Of a stretch of 64,000 bases of DNA, positions 16,376 to 28,533 are shown in pieces (within the stretch, counting starts at the first letter, position 1; the number at the start of each line of letters is the position of its first letter). Under the pieces are notes generated by a model, which saw only the letters and a program-made list of their open reading frames with translations, did not search any database and was not told the origin of the DNA. Origin of the DNA: Kineosporiaceae bacterium SCSIO 59966 (GTDB lineage: Bacteria; Actinomycetota; Actinomycetes; Actinomycetales; SCSIO-59966); contig CP052876.1 of assembly GCA_020881835.1 (NCBI GenBank), forward strand, positions 186,001 to 250,000, given 5' to 3'. The position numbers and the translations under genes were made by a program.

Positions 16376-17560
16376 ATGTCGACCCACACCAATCACGAGG
16401 TCACCTCCGACTGGGCCGCCGTGATCCACAAGTTCGGCCGCGACAAGGTGATACCCCGCAACGGTGGGCTCGACGCCCACCCGCAGGACATGGACCTCAT
16501 CAGGTCGTTGTTGCTGGAGGTCGGCAGGATTGGACTGTACGGAACGGTGATCTCCCCGGAGTACGGCGGCACCGGGCCGAGCAGTGTGGCCCTGCACGAA
16601 GCGGTCGACGCCCTCGCCTACCACAACGCCGGTCTCGCCATGTCCACCATGCCGACCTACCTGACGGCCCGGGCGCTGATGTCCTTCGGCACCGACGAGC
16701 AGAAGTCTCGGTGGCTGCCCGGGATCGCGGCCGGGGAGACCATCACGTCGTGGGCCGTCACCGAACCGGACACTGGTTCCGACGTCGCCAATATCACCAC
16801 CAAGGCGGTCCGCGATGGCGACGGTTGGCGGATCAACGGGACCAAGATGTTCATCACCAACGCCACCATCGCTGACGCGGTGCTCCTGCTGTGTCGCACC
16901 GGGGGACCTGGCATCAAGGAGACGCTGACGACATTCGTGATCCCGATGGACGCGCCAGGCATCAGCGTCACTGGCGTGCTGGAAAAGATGGGACTGCGGT
17001 CGTCCCCGACCTGCGAGCTGGTCTTCGACGACGTCCGGGTCGAGGACACCGACCGGTTGGGGGAGGTCGGCGAGGGCTGGCAGGTGGCGATGGACGTGCT
17101 CGACTACGAGCGGCTCGCCATTCCTGCCATGACTGCCGGCATGGCACAGCGTGCGCTGGAGCTCTCCCAGGCCTACGCCCTCCAACGGACCGCGTTCGGT
17201 GGTCCGATCGCCGACCTGGCTCCTGTCGCTGAGATGCTGGCCGACATGGCGGCCGCGCTGCTGGAGTGTCGGCTCCTGTACCGGCACGCTGCCGCGCTGT
17301 CAGACGCGGGCAGGCCATCGGTCGCCGAAGGCTCGATCAGCAAGCTCGTCGCCGGCCGGTTGGCCAACGAGGTGACCAGCCATGCCGTCCAGATCCACGG
17401 CGGTTATGGGTACTGTCGCGAGTACGAGGTCGAACGTCTCTACCGCGACGCCCGCCTGTTCATGATCGGCGGGGGCACCAGCCAGGTGCAGCGCAAGATC
17501 ATCGCTCAACAGCTGCGCCGGTCCCCCCGGTGGGGAGTGTCCGCCGGCATGTGGGGATGA
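16376..17560 (+). CDS. Acyl-CoA dehydrogenase
   Basis: A 394-residue FAD enzyme oxidising acyl-CoA to enoyl-CoA. Motifs are VISPEYGGTGPS, WAVTEPDTGSDVANI, GTKMFITNA, QRTAFGGPIADLA and VQIHGGYGYCREYEVERLYRD. The late catalytic-base column reads FMIGGGTSQ, without Glu, while LDYERL places Glu245 in the helix position used by isovaleryl-CoA-type enzymes. It is therefore likely active with the alternative base. The ATG at 16376 has GAGGAG at 16363-16368 and excludes an 18-residue non-homologous leader. Last gene of this three-gene operon. Confidence 0.92.
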   Translation: MSTHTNHEVTSDWAAVIHKFGRDKVIPRNGGLDAHPQDMDLIRSLLLEVGRIGLYGTVISPEYGGTGPSSVALHEAVDALAYHNAGLAMSTMPTYLTARALMSFGTDEQKSRWLPGIAAGETITSWAVTEPDTGSDVANITTKAVRDGDGWRINGTKMFITNATIADAVLLLCRTGGPGIKETLTTFVIPMDAPGISVTGVLEKMGLRSSPTCELVFDDVRVEDTDRLGEVGEGWQVAMDVLDYERLAIPAMTAGMAQRALELSQAYALQRTAFGGPIADLAPVAEMLADMAAALLECRLLYRHAAALSDAGRPSVAEGSISKLVAGRLANEVTSHAVQIHGGYGYCREYEVERLYRDARLFMIGGGTSQVQRKIIAQQLRRSPRWGVSAGMWG

Positions 17561-17924
17561 CACCTCCTCCTGTGGGCAGTGAAGTGGCTGCGGCGGCGCA
17601 GGTAGTGCGTCGTCGTGGAGGACTCGTGTGCCGAGCTGTTGGAGGTCGGCGCGTCGTTGGCGGTGCGGCCGGTGCCGTCCGCTCGTGAGCTGGGCGCCAG
17701 CCCGCCCTCCTCACGTTCAAGGTCAACGGCGGCGACGACGCGGCGGGGGCGATCTGGTTCCTTGTGACGGGCGTCCGACCGTCAGCCGCCGGTCAGCGCT
17801 GACGGGCCGTGACAGGCGGGTAGGGGCTGGGGGACGTGCGTCGGCGGCGGCAAGGGAATGACCATGGGGTCGAGGGTGAGAGCCTTCCGCGCTGCCCGAC
17901 ACCGCAACAGGAGGAGGCTCGTCC
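17561..17924. other. 364-base intergenic region with no recognisable gene
   Basis: Only short overlapping frames occur and none shows a known family. A frame around 17710-17800 reads KVNGGDDAAGAIWFLVTG, which looks protein-like but has no start or context; it may be a remnant. The last 30 bases hold AGGAGG for the SDR gene at 17925. I see no convincing promoter or terminator. Confidence 0.4.
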
Positions 17925-18680
17925 GTGTCGAACAGGTTCGAGGGCAAGGTCGCGATCGTCACCGCCGCGAGCCGGGGCATCGGCCTTGCGATCGTGGAGC
18001 GCCTGATCGCCGAGGGCGCGAAGGCCGTGATCACCGCGCGGAGGCAGCAGCCGCTGGACGAAGCCGTGGAGGCGCTCGGTGGTCCGGACGTCGCTCTCGC
18101 CGTCGCCGGGAAGGCGGACGACACCGACCACCAGGGTGAGACGATCCAGCGCACCCTGGACACGTTCGGCAGACTCGACATGCTGGTCAACAACACGGGG
18201 ATCAACCCGGTCTACGGGCCGCTGGTGGAGCTCGATCTCGGCGCCGCACGCAAGATCGTGGAGGTGAACTGCCTCGCCGCGCTGTCGTGGGTGCAGCAGG
18301 CCCACAAGGCCTGGATGGCGCGGTACGGCGGCTCCATCGTCAACGTGGGCTCGGTCGCGGGCCTGCAACCGGCGGCCGGGATCGGCTTCTACGGCGCCAG
18401 CAAGGCGATGCTCAACCACCTCACCCGAGGACTCGCGTTGGAGCTTGGACCCAGCATCCGGGTCAACGCGGTCGCACCGGCGGTCGTGAAGACCAGATTC
18501 GCCACCGCCCTCTACGAGGGCAAGGAGGAGGCAGTCGCATCGGTCTATCCGCTGAGGCGGCTCGGCGTGCCCGAGGACGTCGGCAGCGTCGTCGCCTTCC
18601 TCCTTTCCGACGACGCGGCGTGGATGACCGGGCAGATCGTGACCGTCGACGGCGGCGTCACCCTCATCGGCGGGATCTGA
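17925..18680 (+). CDS. Short-chain dehydrogenase/reductase
   Basis: A 251-residue classical SDR using NAD(P)H. The nucleotide loop is TAASRGIG (13-20), the core reads NNTG in place of NNAG, and the catalytic residues are Ser143 (NVGSVAG), Tyr156 and Lys160 (YGASK). The C-terminus WMTGQIVTVDGG is canonical. It is likely a 3-hydroxyacyl-CoA or ring-alcohol dehydrogenase; in the steroid C/D-ring pathway the SDR IpdF has a comparable place. It starts a rightward set with HAD, MaoC and an ACAD10/11-like dehydrogenase. GTG start with AGGAGG upstream. Confidence 0.9.
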   Translation: MSNRFEGKVAIVTAASRGIGLAIVERLIAEGAKAVITARRQQPLDEAVEALGGPDVALAVAGKADDTDHQGETIQRTLDTFGRLDMLVNNTGINPVYGPLVELDLGAARKIVEVNCLAALSWVQQAHKAWMARYGGSIVNVGSVAGLQPAAGIGFYGASKAMLNHLTRGLALELGPSIRVNAVAPAVVKTRFATALYEGKEEAVASVYPLRRLGVPEDVGSVVAFLLSDDAAWMTGQIVTVDGGVTLIGGI

Positions 18681-18734
18681 GGTGGGCGTCCAGGGCGCAG
18701 GTGTCGTCGTCACGGCCGTGCTGGGAGTTGTCGG

Positions 18735-19430
18735 GTGAGCCGGCCGCGCGACATCGATGCCGTCGTCTTCGACTACGGCGGCGTGCTGACCACTCCGGTG
18801 GGCCAATCCATCACCAGCTGGCTGGCTAGAGAGGAGATCGACCCGGCCTCGTTCTCCGGCGCGCTCAGGGCCTGGCTGTCTCGTAGCGCTCCGGACGGTA
18901 CGCCGATCCACCGGCTCGAGACTGGCGAGATGGGCGTCGAGGAGTTCGACCGGTTGCTGGCCGCCGAGCTGGTGCGCTACGACGGTCGTCCCGTCGACCC
19001 GGTGGGGGTGCTCGGCCGACTCTTCGCCGACCTTCGTCCAGACGAGGAGGTCTACCGGCTCGTCGACGAGCTCCGGGACGCTGGCATCCGGGTCGCGATG
19101 CTGTCGAACAGCTGGGGCAGCACCTACCCGCGACCGCGGATCGACGAGTTGTTCGACCCGCTGGTGATCTCCTCCGAGGTCGGGCTGCGGAAGCCGCACG
19201 CCGCGATCTTCCGGCTGACCGTCGAGCGTCTACGCCTGCCGCCAGAGCGGGTCCTGATGCTCGACGACGCTGAGCCCAACGTCGAAGGGGCACGGGCGGC
19301 CGGGCTGCAGGCGATGCTCCACACCGACGCAGCCAGCACGCGCGCGCGGCTTGCCCGACTGCTGCCGGGCCTCTCACCGACCTCGCCGGCCCGGCCGACC
19401 CGACCCGCACCGGACCCGTCCGCGCGATGA
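18735..19430 (+). CDS. HAD-superfamily hydrolase (epoxide-hydrolase-N/ACAD10-like)
   Basis: A 231-residue HAD subfamily IA protein: nucleophile Asp13 in VVFDYGGVLT, motif II MLSNSWG, motif III Lys in GLRKPHAAIF, motif IV MLDDAEPNVEGARAAG. The DYGGV form is shared with the N-terminal domains of soluble epoxide hydrolases and ACAD10. An ACAD10/11-like dehydrogenase lies 1.5 kb downstream, so the two probably serve one route. It could dephosphorylate a phospho-acyl-CoA, but I see no partner kinase. The C-terminal 15 residues are Pro/Arg-rich and non-conserved. Confidence 0.85.
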   Translation: MSRPRDIDAVVFDYGGVLTTPVGQSITSWLAREEIDPASFSGALRAWLSRSAPDGTPIHRLETGEMGVEEFDRLLAAELVRYDGRPVDPVGVLGRLFADLRPDEEVYRLVDELRDAGIRVAMLSNSWGSTYPRPRIDELFDPLVISSEVGLRKPHAAIFRLTVERLRLPPERVLMLDDAEPNVEGARAAGLQAMLHTDAASTRARLARLLPGLSPTSPARPTRPAPDPSAR

Positions 19431-19543
19431 CCTCAGATCTGAGACACCGTGACCAGCCAAAGCCAGCCGCCCCCACCGCGGCCGCGGGTTGTACGGGTGC
19501 CGAGGTGTCGGATGGGACTGCTGCAGCGAAGGAGGAGGACACC

Positions 19544-19996
19544 ATGAAGACCTTCAACGGGATCGACGAGTTCGAGAAGGTAGTTGGCACGCACCTCGGG
19601 TACAGCGACTGGCACACGATCACCCAGGAGCAGATCGACCGGTTCGCCGACGCCACGGGGGACCATCAGTGGATCCACGTGGATCCCGACCGAGCGGCGC
19701 AGGGGCCGTTCGGCGCCACGATCGCGCACGGGTACCTGACCCTGTCGATGGTGCCGATGCTCATCTCGGAGATCTACACCGTCGAGGGCCTGACGATGAG
19801 CGTGAACTACGGCTGCAACAAGGTCCGGTTTCCCTCGCCGGTGCCGGTGGGCTCCCGTGTCCGCGCAGGAGCCGAGCTGCTGTCCCTCGTGCCCGGCCCT
19901 GCCGGCGTCCACTCGACCGTCCGGGTGACCATCGAGCGCGAGGGCTCCGGCAAGCCGGCCTGCGCCGCGGAGATCGTCGCCGTCCTGGTGCCCTGA
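19544..19996 (+). CDS. MaoC-family (R)-specific enoyl-CoA hydratase
   Basis: A 150-residue hot-dog-fold protein. The hydratase segment FADATGDHQWIHVDPDRA (about 36-53) carries the Asp and His expected for (R)-specific hydration, followed by GATIAHGYLTLSM. I chose ATG 19544 because GGAGGAGG lies just upstream; the longer frame from 19427 adds a low-complexity leader overlapping the HAD gene. It closely resembles single-domain MaoC proteins such as mycobacterial Rv0130. It would hydrate an enoyl-CoA made by one of the dehydrogenases. Confidence 0.9.
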   Translation: MKTFNGIDEFEKVVGTHLGYSDWHTITQEQIDRFADATGDHQWIHVDPDRAAQGPFGATIAHGYLTLSMVPMLISEIYTVEGLTMSVNYGCNKVRFPSPVPVGSRVRAGAELLSLVPGPAGVHSTVRVTIEREGSGKPACAAEIVAVLVP

Positions 19997-20192
19997 CATG
20001 CTGACGGCGCGACAGCAGCTGCCCGGGTCTCACCTCGACCGCCGTATGCCCTCTCGCCCCCAGCGTCGCGGTCAAGTTCGCCGGCGTCCGAAGGGCATGC
20101 GGCACTGCCACGCCCGGGGGCTGACGGCGCGGGTTTGGACGCCGTCGAGCAGTTGACCGCAGCAGGCATCAACTCATTCAAGGAGCACTGAG

Positions 20193-21413
20193 ATGGACTT
20201 CGCCTTCGACTCCCGGACCGAGGAGCTGCGTGACGAGCTGCTCTCGTTCATGGACGAGCACATATACCCCAACGAGCGGGTGTTCTACGATCAGCTCGAG
20301 CAGCTCGACGACCGGTGGGCGTGGACCCAGACGCCGGTCCTGCAGAAGATCCGCACCGAGGCGAGGAAGCGCGGGCTGTGGAACCTCTTCCTTCCCGGTG
20401 AGCACGGCGCCGGCCTCACCAACCTCCAGTACGCACCGTTGGCCGAGATCATGGGGCGCAGCGGTGCCCTCGCTCCGGCGGCCTTCAACTGCGCTGCCCC
20501 CGACACCGGCAACATGGAGGTTCTCACCATGTTCGCTGACGACGACCAGAAGAAGACCTGGCTCGAACCGCTGCGTCAGGGCGAGATCCGTTCCGCCTTC
20601 GCGATGACCGAGCCCGATGTGGCCTCCTCCGACGCCACCAACATCAGCACGAGCATCGTCCGGGACGGTGACGACTACGTCATCAACGGTCGAAAGTGGT
20701 GGATCACCGGCGCGATGAACCCTGACTGCCAGATATTCATCGTCATGGGGAAGACCGATCCCACCGCCGAGCGTCACCGGCAGCAGTCCATGGTTCTGGT
20801 GCCAAGGGACACCCCCGGCTTGATCGTGAAGCGTGGCATGGAGGTCTTTGGCTACGACGACCACGACCACGGCGGACACGCCGAGCTCGAGCTCAACGAT
20901 GTCCGCGTCCCGGCATCGAACCTGATCGGTGAGGAGGGGGCTGGGTTCGCGATGGCGCAGGCCCGGCTAGGCCCGGGCCGGATCCACCACTGCATGCGTG
21001 CCATCGGCGTCGCCGAGCGCGCCATCGAGCTGATGTGCCGCCGTGCGGTCGACCGGCACGCATTCGGTATGGCCCTGGCGGAGCAGGGTGTCATCCGGGA
21101 GTGGATCGCGGAGTCCCGGGTCAAGGTGGAGCAGCTGCGCCTGCTGGTGCTCAAGACCGCCTGGTTGATGGACACTGTCGGCAACAAGGGGGCGCACACC
21201 GAGATCCAGGCGATCAAGATCGCCACCCCGAGCACCGTCGGCTGGATCCTGGACAAGGCCATCCAGCTCCATGGCGCCGCCGGCCTGTCCCAGGACTTCC
21301 CGCTCGCCAAGTCGTTCGCGAGCGTCCGCACGCTGCGATTCGCCGACGGCCCGGACGAGGTCCACATCAGGTCGCTGGCCACCCGGGAGATCAAGCGGCA
21401 GCTCGCGCAATGA
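20193..21413 (+). CDS. Acyl-CoA dehydrogenase, ACAD10/11-like
   Basis: A 406-residue acyl-CoA dehydrogenase of the ACAD10/11 branch: GLWNLFLPGEHGAGLTNLQY, FAMTEPDVASSDATNI, YVINGRKWWITGA, ARLGPGRIHHCMR, DRHAFGMALAEQG and the C-terminal RFADGPDEVHIRSLATREI. The Asp of DGPDEVH lies near the usual base site. ATG with AAGGAG. The human enzymes act on 4-hydroxyacyl-CoA after phosphorylation by a fused kinase. Here a HAD gene is nearby but no kinase is visible, so that chemistry is only a suggestion. Last gene of the catabolic island. Confidence 0.92.
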   Translation: MDFAFDSRTEELRDELLSFMDEHIYPNERVFYDQLEQLDDRWAWTQTPVLQKIRTEARKRGLWNLFLPGEHGAGLTNLQYAPLAEIMGRSGALAPAAFNCAAPDTGNMEVLTMFADDDQKKTWLEPLRQGEIRSAFAMTEPDVASSDATNISTSIVRDGDDYVINGRKWWITGAMNPDCQIFIVMGKTDPTAERHRQQSMVLVPRDTPGLIVKRGMEVFGYDDHDHGGHAELELNDVRVPASNLIGEEGAGFAMAQARLGPGRIHHCMRAIGVAERAIELMCRRAVDRHAFGMALAEQGVIREWIAESRVKVEQLRLLVLKTAWLMDTVGNKGAHTEIQAIKIATPSTVGWILDKAIQLHGAAGLSQDFPLAKSFASVRTLRFADGPDEVHIRSLATREIKRQLAQ

Positions 21414-21484
21414 AGCACCGCGACGCGGACGCCACCGGGGGGCACGGCCCTCACCGAGCACCGGTTGAGAAGTCACGGTCACGC

Positions 21485-21572
21485 TGGCGGAGGATGGGGG
21501 ATTCGAACCCCCGAGGGCTTGCGCCCAACACGCTTTCCAAGCGTGCGCCCTAGGCCACTAGGCGAATCCTCC
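21485..21572 (-). tRNA. tRNA-Ser(GGA)
   Basis: On the minus strand the 7-bp acceptor stem GGAGGAT/ATCCTCC closes a class II tRNA with anticodon loop CTTGGAAAG (anticodon GGA), a long variable arm and the T-loop GGTTCGAATCC. CCA is encoded (21485-21487 on the plus strand as TGG). It lies between the catabolic island and the SRP RNA and marks the return to core genome. Confidence 0.95.
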
Positions 21573-21648
21573 GCGGACAGGGTAGCGGAGCCGCCGGGGC
21601 CACCCGTCCCGAGCGGCTGCCGGACCACGGCGGGTACAGTGGCGGGCA

Positions 21649-21736
21649 GACCCCTCGTGCGGCGTCATCCTGCTGAACTCCCCCAGGGCCGGAAGGCAGC
21701 AAGGGCAGGCGGGCTCTGGCGGGTGCGCGGGGGGTC
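21649..21736 (+). ncRNA. ffs: Signal recognition particle RNA (small 4.5S type)
   Basis: The conserved apical SRP domain AGGGCCGGAAGGCAGCAAGGG with the GGAA tetraloop lies at about 21685-21705. The flanks GACCCCTCGTGC (21649-) and GCGCGGGGGGTC (-21736) pair to close the helix. This is the Ffh-binding RNA of the signal recognition particle. It sits directly upstream of dnaX, a common arrangement in actinobacteria. Ends are set by base pairing and may extend a few bases. Confidence 0.9.
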
Positions 21737-21770
21737 CTCTGCTGTCCCCGGTGGCGGTTAGGGTCGGTCC

Positions 21771-23786
<2,016 letters not shown>

Positions 23787-23812
23787 CCCTGTGAGGAAGT
23801 AGGGTCGGCCGA

Positions 23813-24412
23813 GTGTACGAAGGCGTGGTCCAGGACCTGATCGACGAGCTCGGTCGGCTGCCCGGCGTCGGCCCGAAGAGCGCCCAGCGGATCGCCTTCT
23901 ACCTGCTGCAGGCGGACGAGGCCGACGTCCGGCGGCTCGTGTCGGCCCTCACCGAGGTCAAGGCGCGGGTCCGGTTCTGCCAGGTCTGCGGCAACGTGGC
24001 CGAGGAGGACCTCTGCCGGGTCTGCCGGGACCCTCGCCGGGACGCGTCGGTGCTGTGCGTCGTGGAGGAGCCCAAGGACGTCGTGGCGATCGAGCGCACT
24101 CGCGAGTTCCGGGGCCGCTATCACGTGCTCGGCGGCGCGATCAGCCCGATCGAGGGCGTCGGTCCGGACGACCTGCGCATCCGCGAGCTCATGACCCGGC
24201 TCGCCTCCGGTGAGGTCACCGAGATCATCATCGCCACCGACCCGAACCTCGAGGGTGAGGCGACGGCCACGTACCTGGCCCGCACCCTCAAGCCGCTGGG
24301 GCTGCGGATCACCCGGCTCGCGTCCGGCTTGCCGGTCGGCGGCGACCTGGAGTACGCCGACGAGGTGACGCTCGGCCGGGCGTTCGAGGGCAGGAGGTTG
24401 CTGGATGCCTGA
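23813..24412 (+). CDS. recR: Recombination mediator RecR
   Basis: A 199-residue RecR of normal length. Helix-hairpin-helix [15 protein letters not shown]4 zinc finger [16 protein letters not shown] (Cys56, 59, 68, 71) and a Toprim domain ([30 protein letters not shown]) are in order. With RecO and RecF it loads RecA on gapped DNA. The stop overlaps the DUF5063 gene by 8 bases. GTG start at 23813. Confidence 0.96.
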   Translation: MYEGVVQDLIDELGRLPGVGPKSAQRIAFYLLQADEADVRRLVSALTEVKARVRFCQVCGNVAEEDLCRVCRDPRRDASVLCVVEEPKDVVAIERTREFRGRYHVLGGAISPIEGVGPDDLRIRELMTRLASGEVTEIIIATDPNLEGEATATYLARTLKPLGLRITRLASGLPVGGDLEYADEVTLGRAFEGRRLLDA

Positions 24413-24992
24413 CACCGACTCCGCACCCGACCCGACCGTCGGTGACGACCTCGCCGGCATCGCGGACCTGACCGCGGGCGAGGTCCGCGGCTTCCTCGAC
24501 GCGGTCACCGAGGTCGCGGCCGGGAGCGCGACCGAGACCGCGCTGCCGGTGCTGCTGCTCGCCACGTCCCAGGTGCTCGTCACCGGGGCCAGGCTCGGGG
24601 CCATCGCCGACGTGCTGCCGGCCGAGCGGTTCGAGCCCGATCCCGGTCCGGACGCCGACGTCGACCCGGTGCGGACCGGCCTCGCCAACCTCCTCGAAGG
24701 TGTCGACGAGTACGCCGAGGTCCAGGACCCGATGACCCGTCCGGACGTCGAGCGGGGCAGCCTGTCCGGAGACCTCGCCGAGATCGCGCTCGCCTTGGTG
24801 CACGGCCTGCGGCACTACGAGGCGGGCCGGGTCAGCGAGGCGCTGTGGTGGTGGCAGTTCTCGTACCTGTCCGCGTGGGGCGACCGGGCCGCCTGCGCGC
24901 TCCGCGTGCTGCAGTCGCTGCTCGCCCACCTGCGGCTGGACGCCGACGAGGACGTCGTCGCGGACGCGGAGTTCGACGCCCTGCACGGGTGA
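24405..24992 (+). CDS. DUF5063 domain protein
   Basis: A 195-residue acidic protein, mostly helical, of the DUF5063 family that follows recR in many actinobacteria. Landmarks are [42 protein letters not shown] and [33 protein letters not shown]. No catalytic motif or membrane segment is seen. Overlap with recR implies co-translation. Function unknown; the location suggests a DNA-repair-linked role, which is inference only. Confidence 0.85.
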   Translation: MPDTDSAPDPTVGDDLAGIADLTAGEVRGFLDAVTEVAAGSATETALPVLLLATSQVLVTGARLGAIADVLPAERFEPDPGPDADVDPVRTGLANLLEGVDEYAEVQDPMTRPDVERGSLSGDLAEIALALVHGLRHYEAGRVSEALWWWQFSYLSAWGDRAACALRVLQSLLAHLRLDADEDVVADAEFDALHG

Positions 24993-25020
24993 GCGTGCTC
25001 CGCCGCGGCGCAGCCCGACG

Positions 25021-25875
25021 TCAGTCCAGGTCGACCGGCTCGGCCGGCGGCACGAACGCCCCGTCGTCCACCGTCGACGTCGAGGACACCAGCGCCAGCA
25101 CGCCGCCGGTGAACTTCGCCCGGCGCAGCAGCCCGGACTCCGTCACGCAGTAGCGACCGGTCGCCTCGCCGACGACCTCCACGCACGGCGCAGTTTGGTC
25201 CGCCGGGTCCGCCGCCGAGCTGCCGACGATCCAGCCGTCGCCCCAGATGCCCGTGTCCCGAGCAGCCAGCCCTGGGACCGTCTGCGCGACGAGCCGGCCG
25301 ACCCCGGGGTCCCAGGCGGCGGGTAGGTCCGCGTCGGCGTCCGCCACCGTGAGGCAGGTCCAGTCCTCGGCGTCGCCGGCGTCCTCGCCGCTGCCGGCGC
25401 ACGCGACCCAGCCGGTGTCGGTGGTCAGCACGGTGGACACGAGCCCGTCGGTGACGACGTCGACCCGGAGCCGGTCGCCGTCGCGGGCCACGGCGGCAGT
25501 CGCGCGTCTCCCGTCCCGGGCCCGGACGTCGTAGTGCGCCGTCCCGGACCAGTCCGCGGCGGCCCGCAGCGCGGCCCGCCAGTCGGGCGGACTCGGTGCC
25601 GCGGCAGGGGCTGCGGTGGCCGTCGGCGCGGCGTGCGGGGTGCTGGTGGCCGCCGCCGGCACGGCGTCGAGGCCTCCTGCCCCGTCGGACCCGGCCGCGC
25701 CGCAGCCGGTGAGCAGGGCCGCGGTCACGGCGACGCCCAGACCGACCCGGACGGCGCGACGGGCGCCGGGGCGTCCGTCGTCCGGGCGGGAGACCTCCTC
25801 CACCGCGTCCACCTGCCTTCGCGTCGTCCCGGCCGGCGCCGGTGGCACCAGATCTCGGACGGCCGTCTCGTCCAA
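25021..25875 (-). CDS. Putative lipoprotein, LppX/LprG-like style not confirmed
   Basis: From the first ATG the protein is 284 residues, with hydrophobic VGLGVAVTAALLTGC ending in a lipobox Cys (residue 58). The leader is long for a signal peptide. An in-frame GTG at 25803 would give a normal 34-residue leader before the Cys, and AGGTGG precedes it, so that start may be right. After an Ala/Pro/Thr linker comes a beta-rich domain (SGTAHYDVRARDGRRATAAVARDGDRLRVDVVTD) with four Cys (GWVACAGS, WTCLTV, APCVEV, RYCVTE) that could form disulfides. It is probably exported and lipid-anchored; its role is unknown. It lies between the recR operon and lysC. Confidence 0.7.
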   Translation of the reverse strand: MDETAVRDLVPPAPAGTTRRQVDAVEEVSRPDDGRPGARRAVRVGLGVAVTAALLTGCGAAGSDGAGGLDAVPAAATSTPHAAPTATAAPAAAPSPPDWRAALRAAADWSGTAHYDVRARDGRRATAAVARDGDRLRVDVVTDGLVSTVLTTDTGWVACAGSGEDAGDAEDWTCLTVADADADLPAAWDPGVGRLVAQTVPGLAARDTGIWGDGWIVGSSAADPADQTAPCVEVVGEATGRYCVTESGLLRRAKFTGGVLALVSSTSTVDDGAFVPPAEPVDLD

Positions 25876-26013
25876 CGGTCATGGGCCGGGTCCTGGCCCG
25901 ACGTCGTTAGACTCGGCGCCGGACGCGGTGGCCTGAAGTCTCTGTAACGACATGGTCACCGTGGGTCACGAGTTTCACCGTCCGTCATCCGCCGCCTGCG
26001 AGGGAGCCAGCAC

Positions 26014-27278
<1,265 letters not shown>

Positions 27279-27282
<4 letters not shown>

Positions 27283-28376
27283 CCGCCACCACGTCAGACG
27301 CGCCGGCGCGCAAGCCGACGCTCGCCGTCGTCGGCGCCACGGGCGCCGTCGGCACGGTCATGCTGCAGATCCTGTCGACCCGCGAGGACGTCTGGGGGGA
27401 GATCCGGCTCGTCGCCTCAGCCCGGTCCGCCGGTCGCCGGCTACGGGTGCGCGGCGAGGAGGTCGAGGTCCGGGCGCTGGCCCCGGAGGTCTTCGACGGC
27501 GTCGACGTCGCGATGTTCGACGTGCCGGACGAGGTGTCCGCCCAGTGGGCGCCCGTCGCCGTCCAACGCGGTGTGGTCGTCGTCGACAACTCCGGCGCGT
27601 TCCGGATGGACCCGGACGTGCCGCTCGTCGTCCCGGAGGTGAACCCCGCCCAGGTGCGCAACCGCCCACGGGGGATCATCGCCAACCCCAACTGCACGAC
27701 GCTGACGATGATGGACGCCCTCGGCACGCTGCACCGCGGCTGGGGGCTCACCGAGCTCGTCGTCGCCTCCTACCAGGCGGCCTCCGGCGCCGGGCAGCCC
27801 GGTATCGATCGGCTCTACGACGAGCTCGAGGTGGTGGCCGGCAACCGGTCGATCGGGCAGCGGGCGGGCGACGTCCGCGCGGCCATCCGGGAGAAGCTCG
27901 GGGAGGACCCGTCCCCGTTCCCGGCGCCGCTGGCCCTCAACGTCGTCCCGTGGGCGGGCTCGCTCAAGGACGGCGGCTGGTCCAGCGAGGAGCTCAAGGT
28001 CCGTAACGAGTCGCGCAAGATCCTCGGCATCCCCGACCTCAAGGTGTCCGCGACGTGCGTCCGGGTCCCGGTCGTCACCACGCACTCCCTGGCGGTGCAC
28101 GCGACCTTCCAGAACCGGGTCAGTGTCAACGAGGCACGACAGGCGCTGATCGAGGCCCCCAGCGTCGTCCTGCTCGACGACCCGGGCGCCGGTGACTTCC
28201 CCACCCCGGCGGACGTCGTCGGCTCCGACCCGACGTGGGTGGGCCGGGTGCGCCAGGCGCTCGACTTCCCCAACACCCTGGAGCTGTTCGTCTGTGGGGA
28301 CAACCTGCGCAAGGGTGCGGCCCTCAACACCGCCCAGATCGCCGAGCTGGTGGCACAGGAGATGGTCGGGTCCTGA
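27279..28376 (+). CDS. asd: Aspartate-semialdehyde dehydrogenase
   Basis: A 365-residue NADP-dependent enzyme reducing aspartyl phosphate to the semialdehyde. [16 protein letters not shown] binds NADP, Cys139 in [10 protein letters not shown] is the nucleophile, and [10 protein letters not shown] and [14 protein letters not shown] (catalytic His) follow. ATG 27279 is the coupled ATGA start; a longer frame from 26631 merely reads through lysC in another frame. lysC-asd is the standard actinobacterial operon. Confidence 0.96.
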
Positions 28377-28427
28377 GCCCCACCGCGCCCGCCCCACCCC
28401 TGGGCGCTAGTCACGCCACCCCTCTTC

Positions 28428-28449
28428 GTGATCATGCAATCCCGCCACC
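28428..28449 (-). repeat. 22-bp box, copy 1 (inverted)
   Basis: On the minus strand this contains GCGGGATTGCATGATCAC preceded by GGTG. It is an exact match over 22 bases to plus-strand copies at 30165, 30224 and 41101. It lies between the ends of asd and the DUF2786 gene. Together with the 30165 copy it brackets that gene as a perfect inverted repeat. Confidence 0.85.
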
Positions 28450-28533
28450 CCGGACCCGACGTTCATCCCCCGGTCCTGGTGCAGCAGCGGGACGGGAGAA
28501 CTGGCGTGCCGACGTCCGGCGTGCCGACGTCGG

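Noticed and set aside
24815-25882. Minus-strand frame of 355 codons opposite the DUF5063 and lipoprotein region
   Set aside because: Arg/Gly-rich translation without motifs; the lipoprotein in another frame has a lipobox and a sensible domain.
25876-26013. Lysine riboswitch or leader upstream of lysC
   Set aside because: Only 138 bases, no conserved lysine-box elements or clear attenuator seen; actinobacterial lysC usually lacks one.
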